NCBI RefSeq assembly: GCF_016132545.1
Contig: NZ_CP066167.1
Coordinates: forward strand, 895,001-959,000
Reading direction: 5' to 3'
Length of the DNA stretch: 64,000 nucleotides
Source: Spongiibacter nanhainus
GTDB lineage: Bacteria > Pseudomonadota > Gammaproteobacteria > Pseudomonadales > Spongiibacteraceae
Shown here: positions 20,072-29,694 of the stretch, piece by piece
Position numbering within the stretch: position 1 is the stretch's first letter
Layout of the letters: every line of letters begins with the position of its first letter
The notes under the pieces: model-generated
Told to the model about the DNA's origin: nothing
The model's input: only the letters and a program-made list of their open reading frames with translations
Databases searched by the model: none
Made by a program: the position numbers and the translations under genes

Positions 20072-20100
20072 TTGCCAACTCCCTGACTACTGGTTATTCT
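20072..20100 (+). promoter_or_regulatory. Sigma-70 promoter of rnpB
   Basis: TTGCCA (20072-20077) and TATTCT (20095-20100) with a 17-bp spacer put the start of transcription at about 20107-20108. That is precisely where the P1 stem of RNase P RNA begins. Confidence 0.75.
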
Positions 20101-20107
20101 TACAGTT

Positions 20108-20481
20108 GAGTCGGCTGGACGGCCGCTTTGCGTAAAGGCTCTGCTTTTTGCGCCGAGAGGAAAGTCCGGGCTCCATAGGGTAGGGCGCCAGGTAACGCCT
20201 GGGGGGTGAAAGCCCACGGAAAGTGCAGCAGAAAGTAAACCGCCTAAGCGAGGAGGCTATGCCTCTTAGCTGGTAAGGGTGAAAAGGTGCGGTAAGAGCG
20301 CACCGCGCAACTGGCAACAGTTTGCGGCGATGGTAAACCCCGCCCGGAGCAAGGCCAAATAGGAACCCAATGCCGTGACCCGCGGTGGGTTCGGGTAGGC
20401 CGCTAGAAGCCGGTGGTGACGCCGGCTCCAGATGAATGGTCGTCCACGACAGAACCCGGCTTATAGGCCGACTCGCTTTTT
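20108..20481 (+). ncRNA. rnpB: RNase P RNA component (class A)
   Basis: This is the catalytic RNA that removes 5' leaders from pre-tRNAs. The ends pair as stem P1: GAGTCGGC (20108-20115) with GCCGACTC (20467-20474). The universally conserved 5' core GAGGAAAGTCCGGGCTCC lies near 20157. The 3' conserved piece ACGACAGAACCCGGCTTAT is near 20447. Length and motif order match the ancestral bacterial type. A short T-run (20477-20481) ends the gene. Confidence 0.97.
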
Positions 20482-20652
20482 CTCTATTATCCCTTCTAAA
20501 CAGGACGCTACTTAAGGTTTTACTTTAAGTGGTGTTTTTATGTGTCTGTTTTATCTTGATTAGCCTTTCTTTTTTTGTCTGCTTTCTAGCCTTTTCGCTA
20601 CATATCCGCGCCAGATTGCCGGCAAATCGCCGCTGTTTACGATTTTTCCAGC

Positions 20653-20681
20653 TTGACAGTGTTTGGCCTCGTTCCTATAGT
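20653..20681 (+). promoter_or_regulatory. Consensus sigma-70 promoter of the dcw cluster (Pmra)
   Basis: A perfect TTGACA -35 (20653-20658) and TATAGT -10 (20676-20681) are separated by 17 bp. Transcription would start near 20688, at the first of the four MraZ-type repeats. This is the only strong promoter seen before mraZ. It probably drives much of the division cluster. Confidence 0.85.
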
Positions 20682-20688
20682 GTCGCAA

Positions 20689-20724
20689 AGTGGAGATTAG
20701 TGGTTTTTAGTGGATTGAAGTGGT
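20689..20724 (+). promoter_or_regulatory. MraZ operator: four AGTGG(A/T) repeats in 10-bp register
   Basis: AGTGGA, AGTGGT, AGTGGA and AGTGGT start at 20689, 20699, 20709 and 20719, exactly one helical turn apart. They lie immediately downstream of the promoter and upstream of mraZ. MraZ is known to bind direct TGGGN repeats with 5-nt spacers in this position. The spacing and place fit an autoregulatory operator, while the core is TGG(A/T) instead of TGGG. Confidence 0.8.
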
Positions 20725-20750
20725 TTTGAATCCAGAACAGGTGGGGAAAA

Positions 20751-21194
20751 GTGTTTCTCGGAAGTCATGCAATCACAATGGATGCCAAGGGGCGGCTGGC
20801 GATACCTGCCAAGATCCGCGACGCCCTGCTGTCCGATTGCCAGGGGCGGGTTGTGATTACCGCCCATACCGAGGAGCGCTGTCTGCTGGTGTACCCCGAG
20901 CCGCAGTGGCTGGATTTGCTGCCTAAGATAGAAGCCCTGCCCAATATTCACCGCAAGGCGCGCATGGCGCAGCGGCTGCTTTTGGGTTACGCCACGCCCC
21001 TGGAGCTAGACGGCAATGGTCGTGTATTGCTGCCATCGACATTGCGGGATTACGCCTGCCTAGAGAAAAAACTGCTTTTGGTGGGGCAGGGTAAAAAACT
21101 GGAGCTGTGGAGCGAGTCCAACTGGTTTGACTGGCTCAATGCCGCCGGCGATGACGACGAGATGCCGGAAGAAATGTTGACGCTGTCGCTGTAG
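20751..21194 (+). CDS. mraZ: Transcriptional regulator MraZ
   Basis: The 147-residue protein has two SpoVT/AbrB-like half-domains, each with the family signature: [18 protein letters not shown] (about 7-24) and [19 protein letters not shown] (about 82-100). MraZ forms a ring-shaped oligomer and represses its own promoter at the head of the dcw cluster. It starts with GTG at 20751 behind GGGGA. The matching repeat operator is 27 bp upstream. Confidence 0.96.
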   Translation: MFLGSHAITMDAKGRLAIPAKIRDALLSDCQGRVVITAHTEERCLLVYPEPQWLDLLPKIEALPNIHRKARMAQRLLLGYATPLELDGNGRVLLPSTLRDYACLEKKLLLVGQGKKLELWSESNWFDWLNAAGDDDEMPEEMLTLSL

Positions 21195-21259
21195 CGGGTG
21201 TCTTTGAAGCCGAGCGACAACTCGAAAACCGAACAACAACTCGCCTGACAGGGGCAACT

Positions 21260-22186
21260 GTGGAGCAGCATTTAACGGTACTGCGCGATGAAGCGGTGGA
21301 GGCATTGCTTGCCAATCCCGACGGGATGTTTCTCGACGGTACCTTTGGTCGCGGTGGGCACAGCCAGCGGATATTACAGAAGCTGTCGCCCTCGGGGCGC
21401 TTGGTCGGTGTAGATAAAGACCCTCAGGCGGAGCAAACCGGTCGCGAGTTGGCGGCGCAAGATTCGCGTTTCACTATGGTCAGGGGCTCATTTGCCGACT
21501 ACCGCAAGCTGCTCGTCGAGAGCGGCTTTGAGGGTAAGTTAGACGGTGCGCTATTGGATCTGGGGGTGTCGTCACCGCAGCTCGATCAAGCAGAGCGTGG
21601 GTTTAGCTTTTTGCGGGACGGCGATCTGGATATGCGCATGGACACCGATTCTGGAGTCAGTGCGGCGCAGTGGTTGTCGGAGGCGGAAGAGAGCGACATT
21701 GCCACTGTGCTGAAAGAATTTGGCGAGGAGCGTTTTGCCAAGCGAATTGCCCGGGGGATTGTGACGGCCCGGGAGGAGGCACCGATACAACGTACCGGGC
21801 AGTTGGCAAAAATTATCAGCGAGGCCAATCCGGCCTGGGAAAAGCACAAGCACCCTGCGACCCGAAGCTTCCAAGCTATTCGGGTTTTTATTAATAACGA
21901 GCTGGGGGATTTGCAGCACTTTCTTAGCCAGATTGTCGAGGATCTGGCGCCTGGAGGCCGCCTGGTGGTGATCAGCTTCCATTCCTTGGAAGACCGCATG
22001 GTAAAGCGGTTTATGCGGGACGAGTCCCGGGGGCAGGTGGTGCCGGCCTATATTCCGGTCACCGCCGACGAGGATACCCGGCGAATGAAGTTGGTGGGCA
22101 AAGCAGTGAAAGCCTCTGAGCGAGAGGTGGAGCACAACCCCCGCGCCCGCAGCGCGGTGATGCGAGTAGCGGAAAAGTTGGCTTAA
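21260..22186 (+). CDS. rsmH: 16S rRNA (cytosine-1402-N4)-methyltransferase RsmH (MraW)
   Basis: The 308-residue SAM-dependent enzyme methylates N4 of C1402, the same nucleotide that RsmI methylates on the ribose. Motifs are LTVLRDEAVEALL, FLDGTFGRGGHSQRIL, LLDLGVSSPQLDQAERGFSF and ISFHSLEDRMVKRF. It starts with GTG at 21260; a GGGG stretch serves as ribosome site. It is the second gene of the dcw cluster, as in E. coli. Confidence 0.97.
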   Translation: MEQHLTVLRDEAVEALLANPDGMFLDGTFGRGGHSQRILQKLSPSGRLVGVDKDPQAEQTGRELAAQDSRFTMVRGSFADYRKLLVESGFEGKLDGALLDLGVSSPQLDQAERGFSFLRDGDLDMRMDTDSGVSAAQWLSEAEESDIATVLKEFGEERFAKRIARGIVTAREEAPIQRTGQLAKIISEANPAWEKHKHPATRSFQAIRVFINNELGDLQHFLSQIVEDLAPGGRLVVISFHSLEDRMVKRFMRDESRGQVVPAYIPVTADEDTRRMKLVGKAVKASEREVEHNPRARSAVMRVAEKLA

Positions 22187-22253
22187 AAGCTCGGCAGGCT
22201 GAGTTCGGTAAGCAGAGCGTGTTAAGCAAAGTAACGAGAAACTGGGGTCAGTG

Positions 22254-22622
22254 ATGGCAGAGGCCAAACGCAAGTACACCGGTGGCAAGGCCCGCTCAGC
22301 GCGGCGTGTTGCCGGCGTGGCTGCGCCTGAGCAACCGTCACCCCTGGGCGGCATCCTGGTGCCGGTTTTGTTGTTTTTGGTGCTGGCGTCGAGTATTGCA
22401 GTGGTGCAGAGCTCCCACAAATCTCGCCGCCAGTTTAGTGAGTTGCAGGAATTGCGTCGGGAAGCCATGGCCCTGGAAGAAGAGTGGGGCCGGCTGTTAT
22501 TGGAACAAAGTACCTGGGCGTCGCCGGATCGTGTTCAGCGGCTGGCCGAGGACGAATTGCAAATGCGGCCGCCGGATATGCGGGAGGCGGAAATGGTTCG
22601 AGGATATGGCAAAGCAGGCTAA
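22254..22622 (+). CDS. ftsL: Cell division protein FtsL
   Basis: This small bitopic divisome protein has 122 residues. It has a basic cytoplasmic N-terminus, one transmembrane helix (about 36-53, LVPVLLFLVLASSIAVV) and a periplasmic leucine-zipper-like coiled coil (LQELRREAMALEEEWGRLLLEQSTW). The typical end DRVQRLAEDELQMRPPD follows. FtsL forms a complex with FtsB and FtsQ. A GTG one codon upstream is an alternative start. The 3' end overlaps ftsI by 17 bp. Confidence 0.92.
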   Translation: MAEAKRKYTGGKARSARRVAGVAAPEQPSPLGGILVPVLLFLVLASSIAVVQSSHKSRRQFSELQELRREAMALEEEWGRLLLEQSTWASPDRVQRLAEDELQMRPPDMREAEMVRGYGKAG

Positions 22623-24345
22623 GGCACCGATTTCGCCCTGGCGCTTCCGACTGGTAGTCGGTGGCCTGCTGGCGCTCGTCCTTATGTTGCTGTGGCGCAC
22701 TTTGACCCTGCAGGTGCTGGATGTCGATCGCGGCTACCGCTTTTTGCAGGGTCAGGGTAATGCCCGTACCAATCGCACAGAAGTGATTCCCGCCCACCGG
22801 GGCATGATCGCCGACCGCAATGGCGAACCGCTGGCGGTCAGTACGCCAGTGGCCTCTATCTGGGCAAACCCTCAAGAGTTGCAGGGCGCTGAACAAGATT
22901 TGCCGCGCCTGGCTAAAGCTCTGGATATACCGCAGCGAGAGCTGCGTCAGCGGCTCAAGCGCTTTGCCGACAGTCAATTTATGTATCTGCGGCGTCACAT
23001 GGCGCCGGCTGAGGCCAACGCCGTGTTGGCTGAAAAAGTCCCGGGTGTGTACCTACAGCGAGAGTACCGCCGCTTTTATCCCGCCGGCGAAGTTACCGCG
23101 CATTTATTGGGTTTTACCGATATAGATGACCGGGGTCAGGAGGGCCTGGAACTCGCCTACGACGAGTGGTTGGTCGGCGAGCCCGGCCGCAAGCGGGTGT
23201 TGAAGGACCTTTACGGCAATACCATCAGGGAGATCGACGCCGGTAAGGCCGCCAAGCCGGGCAAGGATCTCCAGCTCAGTATCGACCTCAGGCTACAGTA
23301 TCTCGCCTACCGAGAGTTAAAAGCAGCACTGAAGAGAACCGGCGCCAAAGCCGGTTCTGTGGTTATTCTGGATGCGCACACTGGCGAGGTGTTGGCGATG
23401 GTTAACCAACCCTCGTACAACCCTAACAACCGCAGTCAGCTGCAGCCCAATGCGATGCGCAACCGGGCCGTGATCGATATGTTTGAGCCCGGCTCCACCA
23501 TGAAGCCGCTGACCTTGGCAGCCGCACTGGAAAGTGGTCAGTACCAGGTGGATACCGAGATCAACACCCACCCGGGCTACACTTTTGTCGGCTCCAAAAA
23601 ACTTGAAGATCACCGCAACTACGGCGTGCTGACCGTGGCGGAGATACTCAAAAAGTCCAGCCAGGTGGGCACAACCAAAATCGCCCTGTCTCTGGATCCT
23701 CACGAAATGTGGGAGCTATTTCACCGCTTTGGACTGGGCCGCTCGACGGGCTCGGGTTTTCCCGGTGAAAGTAGCGGCGTCATGCCCAACCGGGCCCACT
23801 GGCGGGAAATCGAGCGCGCCACCTTTGCCTTTGGCTACGGCCTGACAGTGACGAACCTGCAATTGGCCCAGGCCTACGGCGTGTTTGCCAACGACGGTGT
23901 TTTCAAGCCGGTGACGTTGATTAAGCGCAGCGAGCAGAGTGAGGGCCGCCAGGTGCTGTCACCGGATATTGCCGCAAAAGTGGTGGATATGCTGGAGTTG
24001 GTCACCAAGCCCGGCGGGACCGGAACTCGTGCGCGGGTGGATGCCTATCGTGTCGGAGGCAAGACCGGTACCTCTCACAAAGCGCAGGCCGGTGGCTACG
24101 CTGAAGATCGCTACTTCTCAATTTTTGCGGGTTTGGCGCCCGCCAGTGACCCTCGCATTGTCGCGGTGGTGACGGTGGATGAGCCACAGGGCGACTACTT
24201 TGGCGGCCTGGTGGCGGCACCGGTCTTTTCTCAAGTGGTGGCCGATGCGCTGCGTCTGTTGAATGTGGCGCCGGATGATCTGGTTGCCGAAGAGACCCCC
24301 GAAGCCAAGTCCACTGCTGGCGAAAAATCCGGAGGGGCAGCGTAA
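22606..24345 (+). CDS. ftsI: Septal peptidoglycan transpeptidase FtsI (PBP3)
   Basis: This class B penicillin-binding protein cross-links septal peptidoglycan with FtsW. It has 579 residues: a membrane anchor (about 13-32), a pedestal domain (PAHRGMIADRNGEPLAVSTP) and a transpeptidase domain. The active-site serine is Ser297 in STMK, and KTGT is at 486-489. The second motif, normally SSN, reads SSQ (351-353), which is unusual. The frame is open upstream to 22282, but that part shadows ftsL. The ATG at 22606 overlaps the ftsL end. Confidence 0.97.
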   Translation: MAKQAKAPISPWRFRLVVGGLLALVLMLLWRTLTLQVLDVDRGYRFLQGQGNARTNRTEVIPAHRGMIADRNGEPLAVSTPVASIWANPQELQGAEQDLPRLAKALDIPQRELRQRLKRFADSQFMYLRRHMAPAEANAVLAEKVPGVYLQREYRRFYPAGEVTAHLLGFTDIDDRGQEGLELAYDEWLVGEPGRKRVLKDLYGNTIREIDAGKAAKPGKDLQLSIDLRLQYLAYRELKAALKRTGAKAGSVVILDAHTGEVLAMVNQPSYNPNNRSQLQPNAMRNRAVIDMFEPGSTMKPLTLAAALESGQYQVDTEINTHPGYTFVGSKKLEDHRNYGVLTVAEILKKSSQVGTTKIALSLDPHEMWELFHRFGLGRSTGSGFPGESSGVMPNRAHWREIERATFAFGYGLTVTNLQLAQAYGVFANDGVFKPVTLIKRSEQSEGRQVLSPDIAAKVVDMLELVTKPGGTGTRARVDAYRVGGKTGTSHKAQAGGYAEDRYFSIFAGLAPASDPRIVAVVTVDEPQGDYFGGLVAAPVFSQVVADALRLLNVAPDDLVAEETPEAKSTAGEKSGGAA

Positions 24346-25835
24346 TGGCTGGCGATGTTATGAATCATGCGCCCCGGCTGCTCGGCGATCTGCTGCCCGG
24401 TCTGGCGGCAGACGTCGCCGCGGTACCGGTCTCCGGCCTGACTGTGGACAGTCGCAAGGTGTCGCCGGGGATGGTGTTCCTGGCCGTAAAAGGGCACGCC
24501 GACGACGGTCGCAAATACATGGACGCGGCGATTCGGGCCGGGGCTGTGGCCATTATCGCCGATGCGCCCTGCGATCCTGCTCGCTGGCGCCTGCCAGTGC
24601 TGGAGGTCGAAAATCTCAGTACACAGCTCAGCGCCATCGCCGGGCGCTTCTACGATCAGCCGTCACGTCAGTTAAAGCTGATCGGAATTACCGGCACCAA
24701 CGGCAAAACGAGCTGCGCCTGGAGTGTGGCGCAGATGCTGGAAATAATGGGCCAGCCCTGTGGACTGATTGGCACTCTGGGCAGCGGTCGCTATGGCCAC
24801 CTTGAGAGCCTGGGTAATACCACTCCAGACGCGGTGGCCGTACAGGCATTGCTGGCAGAGTGGCGGGACGGCGGCGCCCAATGGGCGGCCATGGAAGTGT
24901 CTTCCCATGGTTTGGCCCAGCACCGGGTTGCCGCTCTCCACTACGAGGCGGCGGTGTTCACCAATCTCAGTCAAGATCACCTCGATTACCACGGCAGTAT
25001 GGCCGCCTATGGCGCCGAAAAAGCTCGGCTGACCAGCTGGCCTGAATTGCCGTTAGCGGTAATAAACCGCGATGACGAATTCGGCCGCCGCTTAATCGTT
25101 CAGTCCACCGCATCTCAGGTGGTGGACTACAGTTTGCGGGATTCCGCGGCGGCGGTGTGGGCGGAGAATATCCACTGCGATATCCACGGCAGCCGCGCCA
25201 CTCTGAATACCCCGTGGGGGCGTTTGGAGTTAGTTAGCAGCCTGCTGGGTGAATTTAATCTCAGTAATTTGGTGGCCAGTTGCAGCGCTTTGCTGGCGAT
25301 GGGTCTGCCGCTGGCTGAAGTGGAATCGGCGCTGCGCCGCATCGAGCCGGTCCCCGGTCGCATGGAGTGGCTGCGGGCTGATGACGATGTGTTGGTCGTG
25401 ATCGATTTTGCCCACACCGAAGATGCTCTCAAACAAGCACTGGAAACCCTTCGCCCATTGACCGGTGGCGGCGCGGTTCACTGCGTATTTGGCTGCGGCG
25501 GTGACCGGGATATCGGCAAACGGCCGGGGATGGGGCGTGTGGCAGCTGCCCTTGCTGACCGGGTGACGCTAACCAGCGACAACCCCCGCTCAGAGTCCCC
25601 TGAGAAGATTATCGACGATATTGCTGCAGGTGCCGCAGGAAAAAACGCTGAAGTAGAAATTGAAGTGGATCGCCACTTAGCCATCGCGTCTGCGGTGGCT
25701 CGGGCCGAGCCCGGCGACATTGTATTAATTGCCGGTAAGGGGCACGAACAGACTCAGGAAATTGGCGGCCAGCGTTTTCCCTTCAGTGATATAGACCACG
25801 CCAGAGAGGCCATTCGCGCAAGGGGGACGACATGA
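24345..25835 (+). CDS. murE: UDP-MurNAc-L-Ala-D-Glu:meso-diaminopimelate ligase MurE
   Basis: This ATP-dependent Mur ligase adds the third residue of the peptidoglycan stem peptide. It has 496 residues in three domains. The nucleotide loop is GITGTNGKTSCAW (about 109-121). The DNPRSE motif (LTSDNPRSESPEKI) indicates meso-diaminopimelate as substrate rather than lysine. The start overlaps the ftsI stop as TAATG behind GGAGG. Confidence 0.97.
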   Translation: MAGDVMNHAPRLLGDLLPGLAADVAAVPVSGLTVDSRKVSPGMVFLAVKGHADDGRKYMDAAIRAGAVAIIADAPCDPARWRLPVLEVENLSTQLSAIAGRFYDQPSRQLKLIGITGTNGKTSCAWSVAQMLEIMGQPCGLIGTLGSGRYGHLESLGNTTPDAVAVQALLAEWRDGGAQWAAMEVSSHGLAQHRVAALHYEAAVFTNLSQDHLDYHGSMAAYGAEKARLTSWPELPLAVINRDDEFGRRLIVQSTASQVVDYSLRDSAAAVWAENIHCDIHGSRATLNTPWGRLELVSSLLGEFNLSNLVASCSALLAMGLPLAEVESALRRIEPVPGRMEWLRADDDVLVVIDFAHTEDALKQALETLRPLTGGGAVHCVFGCGGDRDIGKRPGMGRVAAALADRVTLTSDNPRSESPEKIIDDIAAGAAGKNAEVEIEVDRHLAIASAVARAEPGDIVLIAGKGHEQTQEIGGQRFPFSDIDHAREAIRARGTT

Positions 25836-27196
25836 TCGGTCGTTTTCTGTTGAGCGATATTGCCGGGCTGTGCGCCGGCGAACTTCACGGTAAGGACCGG
25901 GAAGTCACGCGTCTGTGTACCGATAGCCGCAAATTGCAGACCGGCGATTTGTTTGTGGCCTTGCGCGGCGACAACTTTGACGGCAACGCCTTTCTCAATG
26001 ACGCGGCCGATCACGGCGCCGTGGCTGCCTTGGCGAATATTCCCAGTGATACCGTGCCCACCGTTGTGGTTGCCGACACTCGCACGGCTCTGGGTCAGGT
26101 TGCGGCGGAAAACCGTCGCCGTTTTGAGGGGCCACTAATCGCCCTGACCGGCAGTAGCGGCAAAACCAGCAGTAAAGAAATGCTGGCGGCGATCCTACGC
26201 CAGGAGCACAACGTCGCGGCAACGAGGGGCAATCTCAATAATGAGATTGGCGTTCCGCTGACGCTGATGGACCTTGCCAGCGAGCACGACGTGGCGGTGA
26301 TTGAAATGGGCGCCGCAAAGCGCGGTGATATCGCCTACCTGTGCCAATTTGCCCACCCAAATATTGCCTTGCTCACCAATGCCCAGGCAGCGCATTTGCA
26401 GGGTTTTGGCTCCCTGCAGGGAGTGGCGGAAACCAAGGGTGAGATTTTCACGGCCTTGCCAGCTGATGGCACGGCGATTATCAACGCTGACGACTCCTTC
26501 GCCGAATTGTGGCGGGGCATGGCCGGGCACTGTCGGCGCGTGACCTTCAGTGTGGTAGGGCGTGCCGACGCCGATATACGCGCTACCGGCATCACTCTGC
26601 AGCGCGGTTTGAGTTGTTTTCAGTTGCACTCTCCTGCAGGTCAGGTCGAGATCGAACTGGCTCTGCCGGGGCGCCATATGGTGGCCAATGCGCTGGGTGC
26701 AACGGGCGCAGCACTGGCCGCCGGCGCCAGCCTGGAATCCGTTAAGGCAGGGCTGGAAAGTGTGCGCGGCGTTGAGGGGCGGCTGTCCCGCAAGCTGTGT
26801 GGTGGAGTGACGTTAATTAATGACAGTTATAACGCCAACCCCGGTTCGGTGAGCGCAGCGATCGATGTACTCAGCATCAGTGAAGGTCGCCGGATTCTGG
26901 TACTGGGCACCATGGCGGAATTGGGGGGCGACGCACTGGAGCTGCACAGAGAAGTCGGGCGCAGAGCCAGTCAGGCAGGCATCGACCTGTTGTTTGCCGT
27001 CGGTGAATTTGCCGATGAGCTGGCTGGATCATTTGGTGATGGCGCCAGTGCCTTTAAAGACAAAGCAGCGTTGTGCAAGGCGCTGCTGGCTACCGTTGCG
27101 GCAGGCGATGCCGTGTTAGTGAAGGGCTCACGCAGTGCGGCAATGGAAACAGTGGCCGTGGAGCTGGAAGAAACATTGTCGGGGGAGCGACACTAA
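25832..27196 (+). CDS. murF: UDP-MurNAc-tripeptide:D-alanyl-D-alanine ligase MurF
   Basis: The enzyme adds D-Ala-D-Ala to the UDP-MurNAc tripeptide. It has 454 residues. The ATP-binding loop is [15 protein letters not shown], and family motifs [26 protein letters not shown] and [16 protein letters not shown] follow. It overlaps murE by 4 bp (ATGA). Downstream, mraY begins after two bases. Confidence 0.97.
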   Translation: MIGRFLLSDIAGLCAGELHGKDREVTRLCTDSRKLQTGDLFVALRGDNFDGNAFLNDAADHGAVAALANIPSDTVPTVVVADTRTALGQVAAENRRRFEGPLIALTGSSGKTSSKEMLAAILRQEHNVAATRGNLNNEIGVPLTLMDLASEHDVAVIEMGAAKRGDIAYLCQFAHPNIALLTNAQAAHLQGFGSLQGVAETKGEIFTALPADGTAIINADDSFAELWRGMAGHCRRVTFSVVGRADADIRATGITLQRGLSCFQLHSPAGQVEIELALPGRHMVANALGATGAALAAGASLESVKAGLESVRGVEGRLSRKLCGGVTLINDSYNANPGSVSAAIDVLSISEGRRILVLGTMAELGGDALELHREVGRRASQAGIDLLFAVGEFADELAGSFGDGASAFKDKAALCKALLATVAAGDAVLVKGSRSAAMETVAVELEETLSGERH

Positions 27197-27198
27197 CT

Positions 27199-28281
27199 AT
27201 GCTGCTGCTGTTAGCCGAATATTTGAGTCAATACGTCAGCGGATTCGCGGTATTCCAGTACCTGACTTTCCGGGGCATTTTGGGCGTGTTGACGGCACTG
27301 GCGATTTCGCTGCTGGTAGGCCCGGCAATGATCCGCCGCCTTAACTTCCACCAGATTGGTCAGGCGGTGCGGGACGACGGACCCGAGTCCCATCTGAGCA
27401 AATCCGGTACGCCAACCATGGGCGGGGCCTTGATTCTGGTGGCGATTTTTACCAGCACTCTGTTGTGCGCGGACTTGCGCAACCCCTATGTGTGGACAGT
27501 GCTGGTGGTTACCGCGATTTTTGGTGCCGTCGGCTGGGTGGATGATTACCGCAAAGTGATTGAGCGCAACCCCAGAGGGCTGCCGGCGCGTTGGAAGTAC
27601 TTCTGGCAGAGTGTCGCCGGCATTGGTGCTGCGGTGTATCTCTATATCACCGCCGGATCGCCTGCAGACACCACCCTGTATTTTCCGTTTTTCAAAAACC
27701 TCAGCTGGCAAATGGGCCCGCTGTTTATGGTGCTGTGCTACTTCGTGATTGTTGGCAGTAGCAACGCGGTCAACCTCACCGATGGCCTTGATGGCCTGGC
27801 GATTATGCCCACGGTAATGGTGGGGGCGGCGTTGGGTTTGATTGCGTATCTGACCGGTCACGTGGAGTTTGCCGAGTATCTGCAAATTCCCTACATCGCC
27901 GGGGCAGGTGAGCTGATTGTGATCTGCGCGGCACTGGGCGGCGCCGGGCTGGGCTTCCTGTGGTTTAACACCTATCCCGCCCAGGTATTTATGGGGGATG
28001 TGGGCGCCCTGGCGCTGGGTGCAACTTTGGGGACGATTGCGGTCATAACCCGCCACGAGATTGTGTTTTTCATTATGGGGGGGATCTTTGTGCTGGAGAC
28101 CGTGTCGGTGATCCTGCAGGTCGCCTCCTACAAATTGACCGGACGGCGTATTTTTCGCATGGCGCCGATTCACCACCACTTTGAATTGAAAGGGTGGCCG
28201 GAGCCCCGGGTCATTGTGCGCTTTTGGATCATCACCGTGATGTTGGTGTTATTTGGGCTGGCAACGCTGAAGCTGCGTTGA
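27199..28281 (+). CDS. mraY: Phospho-MurNAc-pentapeptide translocase MraY
   Basis: This integral membrane enzyme makes lipid I by transferring phospho-MurNAc-pentapeptide to undecaprenyl phosphate. It has 360 residues, identical in length to E. coli MraY, with about ten membrane segments. Key motifs are the GWVDDYRKV aspartates, [13 protein letters not shown] and the terminal [12 protein letters not shown]. The frame is open upstream to 27073, but the ATG at 27199 gives the standard N-terminus. Confidence 0.98.
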   Translation: MLLLLAEYLSQYVSGFAVFQYLTFRGILGVLTALAISLLVGPAMIRRLNFHQIGQAVRDDGPESHLSKSGTPTMGGALILVAIFTSTLLCADLRNPYVWTVLVVTAIFGAVGWVDDYRKVIERNPRGLPARWKYFWQSVAGIGAAVYLYITAGSPADTTLYFPFFKNLSWQMGPLFMVLCYFVIVGSSNAVNLTDGLDGLAIMPTVMVGAALGLIAYLTGHVEFAEYLQIPYIAGAGELIVICAALGGAGLGFLWFNTYPAQVFMGDVGALALGATLGTIAVITRHEIVFFIMGGIFVLETVSVILQVASYKLTGRRIFRMAPIHHHFELKGWPEPRVIVRFWIITVMLVLFGLATLKLR

Positions 28282-28326
28282 GGGCGTGTTGAATAGAAAT
28301 GTTGAGTAGCGAGAGCTGAGTAGACT

Positions 28327-29694
28327 GTGAGCATTATTGCATCGGACAACAGACGCGTGATCGTCGGCCTGGGTAGCACCGGGCTGTCGGTAGCGCGTCA
28401 CCTTGCCCGTAACGGTCACACTTTCAGTGTGGCTGACAGTCGCACTCAGCCGCCCAATGTCGATGCCTTCCGCAGGGAGTTTCCCGATGCCGATTTGGCA
28501 TTGGGGCCATTTGCTGAGGACCAATTTGTCGGTGCTAGCGAGCTGATCGTTAACCCTGGTATTCCGCTTTCAACGCCAGCGCTGATCGCTGCCAAAGAAG
28601 CCGGCGCGATATTGACCGGCGATATCGATTACTTTCATCGGGCAGCGAAAGCGCCGGTGGTAGCCATTACCGGTTCTAACGGCAAAAGCACCGTCACTAC
28701 TTTGCTGGGTGAAATGGCCAAGGCGGCGGCCGTGCAGGTGGCCGTTGGCGGCAATCTGGGCACACCGGCCTTGGATTTGTTGGGCGACGGCGTTGAGCTT
28801 TACGTCCTTGAGCTCTCGTCCTTCCAGTTGGAGCGCTGCGCCAATCTCGGTGCAGAGGTGGCTACGGTACTGAATATTAGCGCCGACCACCTGGACCACC
28901 ACGGCGATATGGTGGCCTACCATCAGGCCAAGCACCGCATCTTTCAAGGCTGCAAAAAAGCGGTGATCAATCGCGATGAACCGCTTAGCAACCCCTTGGT
29001 GCCCGAAGAAGTGGAAAAGTGGTACTTCCGCCAGGGCGGCTCGGACTTCCGCTGTTTTGGTTTGGAAGAACACGATGGCGAAATTTGGATTGCACTGGCC
29101 CGGGAGCCCCTGATGCCAGTGCGGCAGCTTAAAATAGCCGGTGGACACAACACCGCCAACGCTTTGGCGGCACTGGCGTTGGGTGCTGCGGCTGGCTTGG
29201 AACTGGCGCCGATGCTATCGGTACTGCAATCTTTTACTGGTCTGTCCCACCGCTGTGAGTTTGTTGCCGACCGAGGCGGAGTGAGCTACTACAACGACTC
29301 CAAAGGCACTAATGTCGGTGCCGCTGTGGCGGCTATCAAAGGTTTGGCCGACAAAGGGCGCGTGGTGTTGATTGCTGGCGGACAGGCGAAAGGCGCGAGC
29401 TTTGAGCCCCTGGCGGATTGCCTGGTGGCTACAGGGCGCGGTGCGGTGCTGATTGGTGAGGCGGCGGCGGACATCGAAACTGCCATAGCCGGTCGGCTGC
29501 CGGTGTCATTGCAGAGTTCGATGGCCGCCGCGGTTGCCGCCGCGGCAGATATGGCCGAAGCGGGCGATGTGGTACTGCTTTCACCTGCTTGCGCCAGCTT
29601 CGATATGTTTGAGGGATACAGCGATCGCGGTAATCAATTCTGCCAAGCGGTGGAAAACCTGGCGGTGGAAAATCGAGGAGGGGCCACGTCATGA
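28327..29694 (+). CDS. murD: UDP-MurNAc-L-alanine:D-glutamate ligase MurD
   Basis: This Mur ligase adds the second stem-peptide residue. It has 455 residues (438 in E. coli). The N-terminal Rossmann-like part is VIVGLGSTGLSVARHLARNG, the ATP loop is ITGSNGKSTVTTLLGEMA, and YNDSKGTNVGAAVAAI lies in the C-terminal half. It starts with GTG at 28327; the upstream ribosome site is weak. It overlaps ftsW by 4 bp. Confidence 0.96.
   Translation: MSIIASDNRRVIVGLGSTGLSVARHLARNGHTFSVADSRTQPPNVDAFRREFPDADLALGPFAEDQFVGASELIVNPGIPLSTPALIAAKEAGAILTGDIDYFHRAAKAPVVAITGSNGKSTVTTLLGEMAKAAAVQVAVGGNLGTPALDLLGDGVELYVLELSSFQLERCANLGAEVATVLNISADHLDHHGDMVAYHQAKHRIFQGCKKAVINRDEPLSNPLVPEEVEKWYFRQGGSDFRCFGLEEHDGEIWIALAREPLMPVRQLKIAGGHNTANALAALALGAAAGLELAPMLSVLQSFTGLSHRCEFVADRGGVSYYNDSKGTNVGAAVAAIKGLADKGRVVLIAGGQAKGASFEPLADCLVATGRGAVLIGEAAADIETAIAGRLPVSLQSSMAAAVAAAADMAEAGDVVLLSPACASFDMFEGYSDRGNQFCQAVENLAVENRGGATS

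Noticed and set aside
20529-20729. 66-codon hydrophobic frame between rnpB and mraZ
   Set aside because: It overlaps the dcw promoter and operator and has no ribosome site; T-rich DNA explains its hydrophobic look.
22282-22605. Upstream extension of ftsI
   Set aside because: It is the other-frame shadow of ftsL; the ATG at 22606 gives the standard PBP3 N-terminus.
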